Source: Campylobacter concisus ATCC 51562 (GTDB taxonomy: Bacteria; Campylobacterota; Campylobacteria; Campylobacterales; Campylobacteraceae). From it: DNA of 64,000 bases. Below the pieces are notes generated by a model, which saw only the letters and a program-made list of their open reading frames with translations, was not told where the DNA came from and did not search any database. Below, piece by piece: positions 1 to 8,158 of the stretch; position 1 is the first letter of the stretch; each line of letters begins with the position of its first letter. A program made the translations under genes and the position numbers. Where the stretch lies: positions 124,001 to 188,000 of the forward strand of contig NZ_ANNI01000001.1 in the NCBI RefSeq assembly GCF_000466745.1, given 5' to 3'.

Positions 1-147
1 GGAAATTCCTTTGGGATATTCTTTCTTATCATTAAATTTTTATAAGTGTTTGTCTTTTTAGCATCAAATCTACAAAATTTTAGTTGTTTAAGTAGTTGGT
101 ATATTAAATTAGTAAGTCTGGATGATAAACAAAGACTGAAAATGGAT

Positions 148-183
148 TAAAATTTGGCGGTAAATGTAGATAAATTTACCGCC
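148..183 (-). terminator. Intrinsic terminator after the binding-protein gene
   Basis: A perfect 10-bp stem (156-165 with 174-183) encloses an 8-base loop. Read on the minus strand it is followed by an AAATTTT stretch, and it lies 12 bases past the stop codon of the minus-strand gene at 195. It probably ends that transcript. Bases 1-147 hold no frame long enough to call. Confidence 0.7.
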
Positions 184-194
184 GTAAGGATAAA

Positions 195-1220
195 TTATTT
201 TCCAGTTGGGTCTAAGCCATTTAAGATGTAATTTACTTCATCATCACTTAGCTCATAGTGTAAAAATTCTTTATAAAATTTCTTTGTCTCAGCTGCTATA
301 TCTATATCTTTAAAAATTTCAGGATGTAATATCTTGGCCGCCCATAAAATTTGCAAAGCCCCCTCGGCGCCGTATCTATCCCAGCTAAAAACGCCAGTTG
401 GATTTACGTAAACTCTTTTATTTTTTACGGCGTTAGTATCTGCGTAGATAGGGTTTTCATATATTTTTTTCAAAATTTCTGGAGCTTTGGCTCTGCCTAT
501 GATGATAACATCAGGGTTTATATTTGGTATCTCTTCTGCGTTTAGTTCAAGCATATTTCCAGCTTTTTGCACCGCATTTTGGCCGCCTGCGACCCTTATC
601 CACTCGTCTATGATCGTATTTGTGCCGTCAACCTTAAATAAATTTTTGCCGTCGGCTATGTGAAGTACTTTTGGTTTATTGTATGATGGCGCGATCTTAC
701 CTATTTCGTTTTGCACTCTTTTAAGGTTGCTGTCAAAATACTCGTTAAATTTCTCCGCAATCTTCGGCGCTTCGCCTCCTATGACCTCGGCCATTATAGA
801 TACGCTTTTTTTCATATCCGCATGATTTGTAAATGACGGATAAAGCACGGTAAAGCCGTTTTTGGTTAGCTCTTCTTTATTCTTTTTATCGGCGGCTATG
901 ACAACGTCCGGGCTTAGTTTAATCAGCTCTTCTACCTGTAAATCTTTGCCGTTTACGCCGTTTGGGATGCTTGAAATTCTAGGATAAATGTGCGCAAACC
1001 ATTTATTGTTTTTGATAAGATCGGTAGTCGCTACTATCTTGTCCGCACCGCCTAGCATTAATATGATTTGGTTGTTCGCATACCAAAGCGTAGCGATCTT
1101 TTCTACTTTTGCGGGGACTTTGACGATGTCGCCAGTGATGTCCTTGACATCTCTAAACTCAGCTGCATTAAGCAAAAGGCTTGCAAACAGCACCATTAAA
1201 GCCATGAAAAATTTTTTCAT
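195..1220 (-). CDS. Periplasmic substrate-binding protein of a metal/siderophore ABC transporter
   Basis: The product has 341 residues with a signal peptide at about 1-19 (hydrophobic run ending LLLNAA) and a two-lobed TroA/FepB-type binding-protein layout (COG0614 class). Conserved parts include the early IATLWYANNQIILMLGG stretch and the central ELIKLSPDVVIAADKKN stretch. Such proteins bring ferric siderophores, heme, cobalamin or metal ions to a membrane permease. No permease or ATPase gene is visible here; they could lie beyond the left edge. The start has a good AAGGAG ribosome site (minus strand, near 1230). The upstream DNA is very AT-rich but I cannot make out a convincing Fur box. 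The ligand is unknown. Confidence 0.8.
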   Translation of the reverse strand: MKKFFMALMVLFASLLLNAAEFRDVKDITGDIVKVPAKVEKIATLWYANNQIILMLGGADKIVATTDLIKNNKWFAHIYPRISSIPNGVNGKDLQVEELIKLSPDVVIAADKKNKEELTKNGFTVLYPSFTNHADMKKSVSIMAEVIGGEAPKIAEKFNEYFDSNLKRVQNEIGKIAPSYNKPKVLHIADGKNLFKVDGTNTIIDEWIRVAGGQNAVQKAGNMLELNAEEIPNINPDVIIIGRAKAPEILKKIYENPIYADTNAVKNKRVYVNPTGVFSWDRYGAEGALQILWAAKILHPEIFKDIDIAAETKKFYKEFLHYELSDDEVNYILNGLDPTGK

Positions 1221-1389
1221 TTTTTCTCCTTATATTAAATATATATTTTTATATATAAGTGCTAATCATATATGTTATTGCCTTAATAAACAATATCTTT
1301 ACAATATAAATTTATAATTTAGAGCTTTAAAATTTATGAGCGAATGTAGATTTTTATCTATTATTGATAGATTAAATTTATAGTAAGGG

Positions 1390-1420
1390 CTCCCCTTCTT
1401 GCACTGGGCAAAAAAGGGAG
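1390..1420 (-). terminator. Possible terminator downstream of assT
   Basis: CTCCCCTT near 1390 can pair with AAGGGAG near 1414-1420, with one bulge. It lies just past the assT stop codon. The stem is imperfect and the U-tract on the minus strand is poor, so this is a weak call. Confidence 0.35.
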
Positions 1421-1430
1421 AAAAGAGAGA

Positions 1431-3266
1431 TTATTTCTCAAAAGCCTTTTGCAAGCTAAATGGAAAAGCCTGATAGCCCATCGCATTTGTCATCTTTATC
1501 TCGATGCTAGGCTCTTTTGCGCCCCACTCAAACTCATCGATGTGCGGGCTAGGAAGTCCTACTGGGCGACCTTTTGCGATGTCAAACTGCATACCAGCAA
1601 CGGCTGAATAGACCATCACGCTATCAAGGTCATCTTGATACTGCGTAAGGCTAGTAACCGAACTATACCACTCTTTGCCACGCTCTTTGCCGTACTCCCA
1701 AATTTGCTCAACAGTCTTTTTCTTTTCATTTATCTTATAAACGACTGCGCGAGAGTACTTCATGCCAGCGATGGCTGGTTGCTCCATGCCCCTTGTGTCG
1801 CCGTTGTCAAAGACACTTAGATAAATTTCGCCTTTTTTAGACTTGCTATCTATCCTAAATGCAGTGTGCTGCGTCCATTGCCAGTCAAAGCCACCTTTGT
1901 CGCTCTCGTATCCTGGGCATTTTGAGTATTCATCTTCGCAGACTATTTTGTTGCCTTTGCTATCAACTGGCTGAAGGAGTTTATCTTTAAATTTATCGCT
2001 CCAGCCCTTGTGAGCACCCATGATCCATTTTACTTGTTTATCGCGGCCGATCTTGATAACTGCGTCTTGGTGGCGGCTTGAAATGATGATGCTATCATCG
2101 CTTGGGTCATAATCCACGCTATTTACATGAGCCCAGTTACGTCCGGGACCAGCGCCAACTATATCGCCCCATTTATCATGCGTATCCATAGACTGAAGCT
2201 CATCAGAGCTTGCAGTGTGGCCTGCTTTTTTAGCGTCGATATTTAAGCAAACCGCACCTTGATCAAGCGTTTTTAGCACGATGTCGCGGTAAGGATCGAG
2301 AATTTCATATAGTCTAAAGTCATCAACTACGTTGCCATCTCTGTCAAGCTCAACGATCACGTCGCGCACTGTTCTTACATTTTTACCATCAGCTCTTTTA
2401 TAATCAGCATTTGCCACGCGCAAGAAGTAGTGTCCGTTTTGTGCTACGTCCATTGAGTGAGAGAAGTCGTTGTAGCTAGCTGGTAGCTCGCGGTTAAAAA
2501 TTTCTCTACCCATGATGTCGTATTTTGCGTATCTTTGGCCATATCCCCAAGTCATAGCGCCGTCGTCATTTTGCTTAAAGCCCATCATAACGCCAGCGTG
2601 AAATGGCTGTTTTAGATCATAAATTTTGCTTGGCTCAAGATACCATCTAACCTCGCCTTTTGTATCAAGGATGAAGTTATTTGGGCTGTAGTTCCACTCG
2701 ATCGCACCACCAGCTGGGTTGTTCCACACGACTTTTGTGCCCTTGCCTGTTTTATTTACAAAGTTATTTACGTAGTAGAGGCGGTTTGCAAATTTAGCGC
2801 TTGCTGGCTTAGTAACTTCGATCTTATCAAATAGTGCACCCTTTTGATTTGGCGTGCCAGCGCTCTCTAGGTAGATAGCTGGGGCGTAAATTTTATAGCT
2901 CTCTTTTATATGCTCAGTCTTGCCTTTGTAGCTCTTGTCGTACTCGACTTCAACGGTATTTTGATAGTCAGGATACATGCCAAAAACTGGGATACCGCCA
3001 TGTGTGCGAAGATGCTTATCAGCCACTTTGTAGCTTATCACCTGACCGCCTTGTTTTGGCACGATGGTTACTTTTGCATTGCTTAGTGTGTAGCCACCAT
3101 TTTTGATGACTGCTGTAAGTGGGGCAGTGTCGTACGGATTTACCACTACTTCGCCTATTTGCCCAGTGATAGCATAGTCTAGCTTAGCCCCGCTTGGACC
3201 GCCTATCGCAAAAGCGCTTGAGCAAAGCACAGAAGCTAGCGCAACACAACTCAAAGTCTTTTTCAT
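1431..3266 (-). CDS. assT: Periplasmic arylsulfate sulfotransferase
   Basis: A 611-residue exported enzyme with a signal peptide ending near residue 20 (SSAFA). It transfers sulfate from one phenolic ester to another phenol through a sulfo-histidine. By comparison with E. coli CFT073 AssT (His252, His356, Arg374, His436), the catalytic set appears to be His270, His380, Arg398 and His467 (in WTQHTAF). Cys443 and Cys450 sit just before the sulfo-histidine, where E. coli AssT has its structural disulfide. That makes it the natural client of the DsbL/DsbI pair encoded 1.1 kb away on the other strand. The usual assT-dsbL-dsbI order is altered here: assT is divergent. The gene has an AAGGAG ribosome site upstream. 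Identity is confident from motifs and context. Confidence 0.93.
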   Translation of the reverse strand: MKKTLSCVALASVLCSSAFAIGGPSGAKLDYAITGQIGEVVVNPYDTAPLTAVIKNGGYTLSNAKVTIVPKQGGQVISYKVADKHLRTHGGIPVFGMYPDYQNTVEVEYDKSYKGKTEHIKESYKIYAPAIYLESAGTPNQKGALFDKIEVTKPASAKFANRLYYVNNFVNKTGKGTKVVWNNPAGGAIEWNYSPNNFILDTKGEVRWYLEPSKIYDLKQPFHAGVMMGFKQNDDGAMTWGYGQRYAKYDIMGREIFNRELPASYNDFSHSMDVAQNGHYFLRVANADYKRADGKNVRTVRDVIVELDRDGNVVDDFRLYEILDPYRDIVLKTLDQGAVCLNIDAKKAGHTASSDELQSMDTHDKWGDIVGAGPGRNWAHVNSVDYDPSDDSIIISSRHQDAVIKIGRDKQVKWIMGAHKGWSDKFKDKLLQPVDSKGNKIVCEDEYSKCPGYESDKGGFDWQWTQHTAFRIDSKSKKGEIYLSVFDNGDTRGMEQPAIAGMKYSRAVVYKINEKKKTVEQIWEYGKERGKEWYSSVTSLTQYQDDLDSVMVYSAVAGMQFDIAKGRPVGLPSPHIDEFEWGAKEPSIEIKMTNAMGYQAFPFSLQKAFEK

Positions 3267-3320
3267 AACATCTCCTTTGGATAAATTTTATAAACTCTAC
3301 TCATAAAGCTTATAAAATTT

Positions 3321-3348
3321 AGAAAAAGCCTTGGAATGCCCAAGGCTT
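3321..3348 (-). terminator. Terminator-like hairpin upstream of assT
   Basis: AAGCCTTGG (3326-3334) pairs perfectly with CCAAGGCTT (3340-3348) around a 5-base loop. On the minus strand the stem is followed by CTTTTTCT, the pattern of an intrinsic terminator, yet it lies 60-80 bases before the assT start. It could attenuate assT, shield it from upstream minus-strand transcription, or be the end of a lost gene. A candidate assT -10 (TATAAG near 3310) lies after it. Confidence 0.55.
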
Positions 3349-3511
3349 AAAATAGGTAAAAGGAGTAATAAAAAATATTGCGTCCTTCGTAATTGTAATA
3401 AAACCTTATAACATAAAAATCACGATAAACTTTATAATGGCTTAAAATCTAAATTTATATTAAAAATTTTTACCTTTTTGGACCTTAAGCTAGCATTTAC
3501 GCTTTAGCACT

Positions 3512-3517
3512 TATAAT
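3512..3517 (+). promoter_or_regulatory. -10 box for the CMD-family gene
   Basis: A perfect TATAAT stands 27 bases before the ATG at 3544, with a GGAG ribosome site in between. There is no clear -35, as is usual for Campylobacter sigma70 promoters. Confidence 0.55.
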
Positions 3518-3543
3518 CAGCCCCAAACAATGGAGTAAAACTT

Positions 3544-4290
3544 ATGACACTAACTTACAATGCAAAGAAAATTTATGAAAATTGGTTTGATTCAAAAAGT
3601 GAGCTTGAAGAGAGCAATGCTAGCTTTTTAGAGGATTATTTAAATTTTTTAGGCGATATTGGTGAAGTGATAAATATTGATGAAAAAACAAGACTTTCGG
3701 TTATCATCGCCTCTCTTTGCGTGAGTAAAGGTGCAAAAAGCTCATTTAAAAGCTTCGTTAGGGCTGCTTTAAATGTAGGTATATCAGCAAAAGAGATAAG
3801 AGAAATTTTATATCAAGCAGTGCCTTATGCTGGGCTTGGTAAGGTAGAAGATTGTATATTTTTAGCTGATGAAATTTTTAATGAGCGCTATATAGAGCCT
3901 GAAAATATGCCTAAAAAATCAAGAGAAGGCAGAGGTGAACGAGGCCTTGAGATACAAAGAAAACTTTTCCCAGCGGTTGATAAATTTATCGCATCAATGC
4001 CAAATGATCAAAAACATATAATGGAGTTTTTATCGCAAAACTGCTTTGGTGATTTTTATGCAAGAGATGGGCTTAGTTTAGAGCTTAGGGAGCTTTTGAC
4101 ATTTGTCTATATCACGACTCTTGGCTTTGCAAAGCCACAGCTTTTAGGGCACATTGCTGCAAATTTTGGCATCGGCAACGATAGAGCTAAACTAATAAGC
4201 GTTGTTACGACACTTATACCATTTATAGGCTATCCGAGTGCTTTAAACGCATTATCAGCAATAAATGAGATAAGCTCTAGTAAAAATTAA
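3544..4290 (+). CDS. Carboxymuconolactone decarboxylase (CMD) family protein, two-domain
   Basis: The 248-residue product has two AhpD-like helical CMD repeats. The first covers about residues 47-105 (RLSVIIASLCVSKGA, then an EIREILYQAVPYAG tail). The second covers about 175-240 (RELLTFVYITTLGFAK, then a matching LIPFIGYPSALNAL tail). AhpD-type peroxidase activity needs a CxxC pair. Here the first repeat keeps a single Cys and the second none, so a redox role like AhpD is unlikely. The gene lies between divergent assT and dsbL and has its own promoter. No signal peptide is visible, so it is probably cytoplasmic. The function is unknown, possibly a lactone-type hydrolase or decarboxylase. Confidence 0.75.
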   Translation: MTLTYNAKKIYENWFDSKSELEESNASFLEDYLNFLGDIGEVINIDEKTRLSVIIASLCVSKGAKSSFKSFVRAALNVGISAKEIREILYQAVPYAGLGKVEDCIFLADEIFNERYIEPENMPKKSREGRGERGLEIQRKLFPAVDKFIASMPNDQKHIMEFLSQNCFGDFYARDGLSLELRELLTFVYITTLGFAKPQLLGHIAANFGIGNDRAKLISVVTTLIPFIGYPSALNALSAINEISSSKN

Positions 4291-4405
4291 ATTTTTAATC
4301 AATGCGATATTTTATAAATTTCAGCCAAAATTTATTCTAGCGTTAAATTTGCGGTTGAGCTTGGTTGTAGAATAACTCAAAATAAATCATCTAAAGGAGA
4401 TTATC

Positions 4406-5062
4406 ATGAGTTTTCTATCTAAATTTAGTAAGGCTATCTTTGCTGTTGCGGTGGCTGGAGCGATTAGTGCTAGTGCATTTAGCGAGGGCGAGGACTACGT
4501 CAAGCTTGAAAAGCCACTAAGCGCGGGACAAAATACGCTAGTTAAAATTTTTAGCTACGCTTGCCCATTTTGCTACAAGTACGACAAGAGCGTCACTCCA
4601 AAGGTAGTTGAGAAAATTCCTGGACTAAAATACGAACCATTTCATCTAAAGACAAAGGGCGATTATGGCGAGGTTGCGAGCAAGGTTTTTGCTGTGCTTA
4701 TCGTCATGGACGAGGCAAAAGGTGTCGGCTTATTTGATGAAAATTCGCTATTTAAAAAGGCTAAATTTGCCTACTACAAGGCTTATCACGACAAAAAAGA
4801 GCGCTGGGGTGATGGCAAAGATGCTGAGGGCTTTTTAAAGACCGGACTTGAGGCTGCTGGCGTTAGTAAAGCGGACTACGAAAAAGAGCTGGCTAATCCA
4901 AAAGTGACTGAGCTACTTAAAAAGTGGGATGAGAGCTACGATGTGGCAAAAATTCAAGGCGTACCAGCATTTGTCGTAAATGGCAAATACCTCATCATGA
5001 CAAAATCAATCAGCTCGCTTGATGGTATGGCAGCACTCATTGAAGAGCTTCTTAAAAAATAA
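4406..5062 (+). CDS. dsbL: Thiol:disulfide oxidoreductase, DsbA/DsbL type
   Basis: A 218-residue periplasmic thioredoxin-fold oxidase. A signal peptide ends near residue 24 (SASAF). The active site is CPFC at residues 53-56, the variant typical of DsbL rather than the CPHC of classical DsbA. A cis-proline loop GVPAF lies at 185-189. The enzyme donates its disulfide to folding exported proteins and is reoxidised by the DsbB-like protein encoded 8 bases downstream. Its neighbour assT, with a Cys pair beside the catalytic histidine, is the likely main client, as known for E. coli CFT073. An AAAGGAG ribosome site precedes the ATG. Confidence 0.88.
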   Translation: MSFLSKFSKAIFAVAVAGAISASAFSEGEDYVKLEKPLSAGQNTLVKIFSYACPFCYKYDKSVTPKVVEKIPGLKYEPFHLKTKGDYGEVASKVFAVLIVMDEAKGVGLFDENSLFKKAKFAYYKAYHDKKERWGDGKDAEGFLKTGLEAAGVSKADYEKELANPKVTELLKKWDESYDVAKIQGVPAFVVNGKYLIMTKSISSLDGMAALIEELLKK

Positions 5063-5070
5063 GGCGTCAA

Positions 5071-5691
5071 ATGAGCTTTTTTAAAAAAATGGCTAAATTT
5101 CAAGACTCACGCATCTCTTGGGCGATCTTAGTCTTTGTGAGCGTCGCGCTTGTCGTTATCGCGCACTCGCTCTTTCAAAACTACGCCTATATGCCACCTT
5201 GTGAGCAGTGCGTCTATATACGTTTTGCATTTTTATGTATGGCGCTTGGTGGCGTAATCGCTATGATAAATCCTAAAAATTTACTATTTGCTCTAATTGG
5301 CTACGTCTTTGCCTTTTGGGGAGCAGTGCAGGGCATAATGTATAGCGTAAAGCTAGCCAAAATCCACGATGCGGTGCATGGCGATGATCCTTTTGGTGTG
5401 CAGGGCTGCTCTACTGAGCCACACTATCCATTTGGCTTACCACTTGAGAAGTGGGCGCCTGACTGGTTTATGCCAACGGGAGACTGCGGATATGACAGCC
5501 CTATGGTGCCTGATGGCGTGGTGCTAAGCGATCTGCAAAAGAGCATAGTGGATCTTTATGCAGATGGTTGGTATCTTGTGCCGTCTTCTAAATTTATGTC
5601 TATGGCTGATTGCACGCTACTTGGATTTGGTGTTTGTTTTGTAGTGCTTGCACTTATGCTTGTTTCAAAGCTTTTATCCTTTTTAAAATGA
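5071..5691 (+). CDS. dsbI: Disulfide bond formation protein, DsbB/DsbI type
   Basis: A 206-residue inner-membrane protein with about four transmembrane helices (near residues 17-35, 50-66, 69-93 and 182-203). The first periplasmic loop carries CEQC at 44-47. The second carries Cys113 and Cys138, the two redox pairs that pass electrons from DsbL to quinone. The gene follows dsbL by 8 bases and is surely co-transcribed with it. The second loop is long (about residues 98-180), a feature of DsbI compared with plain DsbB. The palindrome after the stop probably ends the unit. Confidence 0.88.
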   Translation: MSFFKKMAKFQDSRISWAILVFVSVALVVIAHSLFQNYAYMPPCEQCVYIRFAFLCMALGGVIAMINPKNLLFALIGYVFAFWGAVQGIMYSVKLAKIHDAVHGDDPFGVQGCSTEPHYPFGLPLEKWAPDWFMPTGDCGYDSPMVPDGVVLSDLQKSIVDLYADGWYLVPSSKFMSMADCTLLGFGVCFVVLALMLVSKLLSFLK

Positions 5692-5695
5692 ATTT

Positions 5696-5719
5696 AGTTA
5701 GCCCAAATTTGGGCTAACT
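5696..5719. terminator. 24-base palindrome after dsbI
   Basis: A perfect inverted repeat (AGTTAGCCCAAA and its complement) starts 5 bases past the dsbI stop and ends 17 bases before the kinase start. There is no U-tract, so it may act as an RNA-stabilising hairpin, a weak bidirectional terminator or an operator for the kinase operon. Confidence 0.5.
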
Positions 5720-5736
5720 TAGGATATACTGCGCGT

Positions 5737-7386
5737 ATGGGTATTAATTTAAAATCACAAAATATTAAAATCTACGCCATCATCTTGCTTGCTAGCCTTT
5801 TTGTAATACTTCTTGGGCTAAATATTTATAGCAATGCAAAAGAGAAAATCATAGAACTATCTGATAAAAACAACATAGCAGTTAGCAAAAATATCGTAAA
5901 CAACTTTCAAATTTGGCTTGATGAGCGTATAAATTCACTCATTCGTGCGTCAAAATTTATACAAAATGCAGGCATCGTATATGACGATGAAAAGATAGCC
6001 GGCTTTATAAAGCTCTTTAAGCAAAACGCGAAAGAATTTGATCTAATGCAGCTTTTAAGGGATGATGGAGAAATTTTTGTAGATGGAGAGAAAATTTTAG
6101 AAGAAGTTATGCCAAAGAGCGAAAGAACAGGGCTTATCTGGTATGTGGAGACAAAAAATACAAATGCCCCAAGCGTAAATTTCATGCAAAAACATAAAAT
6201 TTTAAAAGGCTCAACTCTAAATTTATGCGTTCCAGTCACAAAACAAACGAAATTTAAAGCAGCACTTTGTGGCGTCGTGCGTATAGAAAATATCTTTAAC
6301 AGCATTAAAAATTTTAGCCTTGCGCCAAATTCTTACTCATTTTTGGTGACTCATAGCGGTGAAATTTTAACATCGATACCTGATCTTGCTTTAAAAAAAG
6401 AGATCGAGGAGAAATTTAAAGAGTTGTTTTTAAAAGATGAAGACATTACAAGCTTAAAAATAGGACAAAATTTAATCCAAGTAGCTGAGATACCAACGAT
6501 AAATTGGTTCATAGGAGCTGGCACAAATAACGAAGAGGAAATTTCAGCTTTAACAAAAGAAGCTTTAAAAAATGCTCTAAGCTTACTTTTTGCCTTCGTT
6601 GCGCTCACGTTTTTGGCAAACATCCTTCATAATTTTATGTATAACAAGATAAAAAAGATACAAGATGAGTATGAAACTTTGCTAACTCATAGAGCCAAAA
6701 TGAGTGAGGCTGGCGAGCTAATAAGTGGCATCAATCATCAATTCATTCAGCCAGTAAATTCGCTAAAACTAATGCTAAGCTCGTGCATAATGTTAAAAAA
6801 AGAAGGCAAATTAAGCGACGAGGAGCTAATAAATTTGCTTGAAAAAGGACAAAGCTCGGTCAAACTTCTTTCAAGTACTATTGAAATTTTTAGAAATTTT
6901 TACAAAAGCGCTGAAAATGTGAGCGAATTTGAGGTACAAACAAGTGTTAAAAATCTAATAACTCTCATGCACACAGAGCTAAGCCGTGCAAATGTTAGTG
7001 TAAAATTTAGCGGCTTTAACGAACAAAAAGTTCGTCAGATAGAAAATATAATCCAACAAATTTTACTAATCCTAATACACAACGCAAAAGACTCACTTGT
7101 CGAAAGCTACAAAGATGAGCCGCTAAAACGTATCATCGAGATAAAATTTAGAAGCTTTGAAGATAAATGCTACATCGGAGTTTATGACAATGGAAATGGC
7201 GTAAGCGAGCAAATGAGCGAGAAAATTTTTACTTGGCTAAATACCACCAAAAAGCAAGGAAATGGCATAGGACTTTATTTTGCTAAAAAGCTAGCACAAG
7301 AAAAGCTAAATGGTGACGTAAGACTCGTAAATAACGCAAAGCCAACGGTGTTTGAGTTAAGTTTTGATATAAATTTAAAGGACTAA
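5737..7386 (+). CDS. Cache-domain sensor histidine kinase
   Basis: The 549-residue sensor has transmembrane helices near residues 11-31 and 276-298 that frame a periplasmic dCache-like domain. The cytoplasmic part has a phosphoacceptor His334 (GELISGINHQF), an N box with Asn449 (IHNAKDS), a G1 box (DNGNGVSE) and a G2 box (GNGIGLYFAKKL). It autophosphorylates on His334 and should pass the phosphate to the regulator encoded 1 base downstream. The ligand is unknown; Cache domains usually sense small metabolites. The next gene after the regulator is a surface-retention protein, a reasonable target of the pair. Identity as a kinase is certain; the signal is not. Confidence 0.9.
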   Translation: MGINLKSQNIKIYAIILLASLFVILLGLNIYSNAKEKIIELSDKNNIAVSKNIVNNFQIWLDERINSLIRASKFIQNAGIVYDDEKIAGFIKLFKQNAKEFDLMQLLRDDGEIFVDGEKILEEVMPKSERTGLIWYVETKNTNAPSVNFMQKHKILKGSTLNLCVPVTKQTKFKAALCGVVRIENIFNSIKNFSLAPNSYSFLVTHSGEILTSIPDLALKKEIEEKFKELFLKDEDITSLKIGQNLIQVAEIPTINWFIGAGTNNEEEISALTKEALKNALSLLFAFVALTFLANILHNFMYNKIKKIQDEYETLLTHRAKMSEAGELISGINHQFIQPVNSLKLMLSSCIMLKKEGKLSDEELINLLEKGQSSVKLLSSTIEIFRNFYKSAENVSEFEVQTSVKNLITLMHTELSRANVSVKFSGFNEQKVRQIENIIQQILLILIHNAKDSLVESYKDEPLKRIIEIKFRSFEDKCYIGVYDNGNGVSEQMSEKIFTWLNTTKKQGNGIGLYFAKKLAQEKLNGDVRLVNNAKPTVFELSFDINLKD

Positions 7387-7387
7387 A

Positions 7388-8068
7388 ATGCAAGAAGTCT
7401 TAGAAATTTTAAAAAAGACGTCCGTCTTGGTAGTCGAAGATGATGATATGGCAAGAGAGCTTATTATTAGCGGGCTTAAACCTTATTGCGAGCAGGTAAT
7501 TGGTGCTTGTAATGGACAAGATGGCGTGGAGAAATTTAAAAAGCAAGGCTTTGATATCGTGATGAGTGATATTCACATGCCAGTGCTTAATGGCTTTGAG
7601 ATGATGAATGAGATGAAGCGCACAAAGCCGCACCAAAAATTTATCGTCTTTACCTCTTATGATAGCGATGAAAATTTGATAAAAAGCATGGAGGAAGGGG
7701 CGATGCTCTTTTTAAAAAAGCCTATTGATATGAAGGATCTTAGAGCAATGCTTATTAGTTTAAGTTTTGAACGAGATGAAAAGCTAGTTTATTTAAGCGA
7801 TGAGGTGAGTATAAATTTAAAAAGAGAGAAAATTTATAAAAACGGTATTGAAATTTATCTTAGCTTTTTGCAAAATAAGATATTTTGGCTCTTTGCTTAT
7901 AACCTAAATAAGCTAGTTACTTATGAGATGATAGAAGAATTTGTCTATGAAAGCGATGTTAGCAAGGCGGCTATCCAAAATGTGATACTTCGCCTAAAAC
8001 GCGAGCTTGGTGTGAAATTTAAAAATATCAGCGAGAGTGGATATATTTTAATCACAAAATCTGAATGA
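7388..8068 (+). CDS. Response regulator, OmpR-like
   Basis: A 226-residue regulator. The N-terminal receiver domain has acidic residues at 17-20 (VVEDDD), a phosphoacceptor Asp61 (MSDIHMP), Thr89 (FTS) and a conserved Lys near 110-111. The C-terminal half (about 140-226) has the size and helix pattern of a winged-helix DNA-binding domain. The gene starts one base after the kinase stop, so the two are co-expressed. The 16-base palindrome that begins 19 bases past its stop, in front of the retention-module gene, is a candidate binding site. Confidence 0.88.
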   Translation: MQEVLEILKKTSVLVVEDDDMARELIISGLKPYCEQVIGACNGQDGVEKFKKQGFDIVMSDIHMPVLNGFEMMNEMKRTKPHQKFIVFTSYDSDENLIKSMEEGAMLFLKKPIDMKDLRAMLISLSFERDEKLVYLSDEVSINLKREKIYKNGIEIYLSFLQNKIFWLFAYNLNKLVTYEMIEEFVYESDVSKAAIQNVILRLKRELGVKFKNISESGYILITKSE

Positions 8069-8086
8069 TTTAAAATTATCGCCACC

Positions 8087-8102
8087 TTGTACCATAGTAC
8101 AA
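8087..8102. promoter_or_regulatory. 16-base operator-like palindrome
   Basis: TTGTAC-CATA-GTACAA is a perfect inverted repeat. It sits where the -35 region of the next gene would be (its -10 candidate TATACT is at 8121-8126). It lies between the response regulator and its possible target. I found no second full copy in the window. Confidence 0.5.
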
Positions 8103-8120
8103 TATACAAAAGTAATTAAA

Positions 8121-8153
8121 TATACTAAAATACCGACAAATAAAAATAAGGAA
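8121..8153 (+). promoter_or_regulatory. Promoter -10 and ribosome site of the retention-module gene
   Basis: TATACT at 8121-8126 is followed by AAGGAA at 8148-8153, spaced 5 bases from the ATG at 8159. The inverted repeat at 8087-8102 lies directly upstream. Confidence 0.4.
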
Positions 8154-8158
8154 TAAAG

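Noticed and set aside
1-147. 3' end of a plus-strand gene at the left edge
   Set aside because: All frames close within about 20 codons and none shows recognisable protein sequence.
1221-1330. Fur box upstream of the binding-protein gene
   Set aside because: There is AT-rich dyad-like sequence but no good match to the GATAATGATAATCATTATC pattern.
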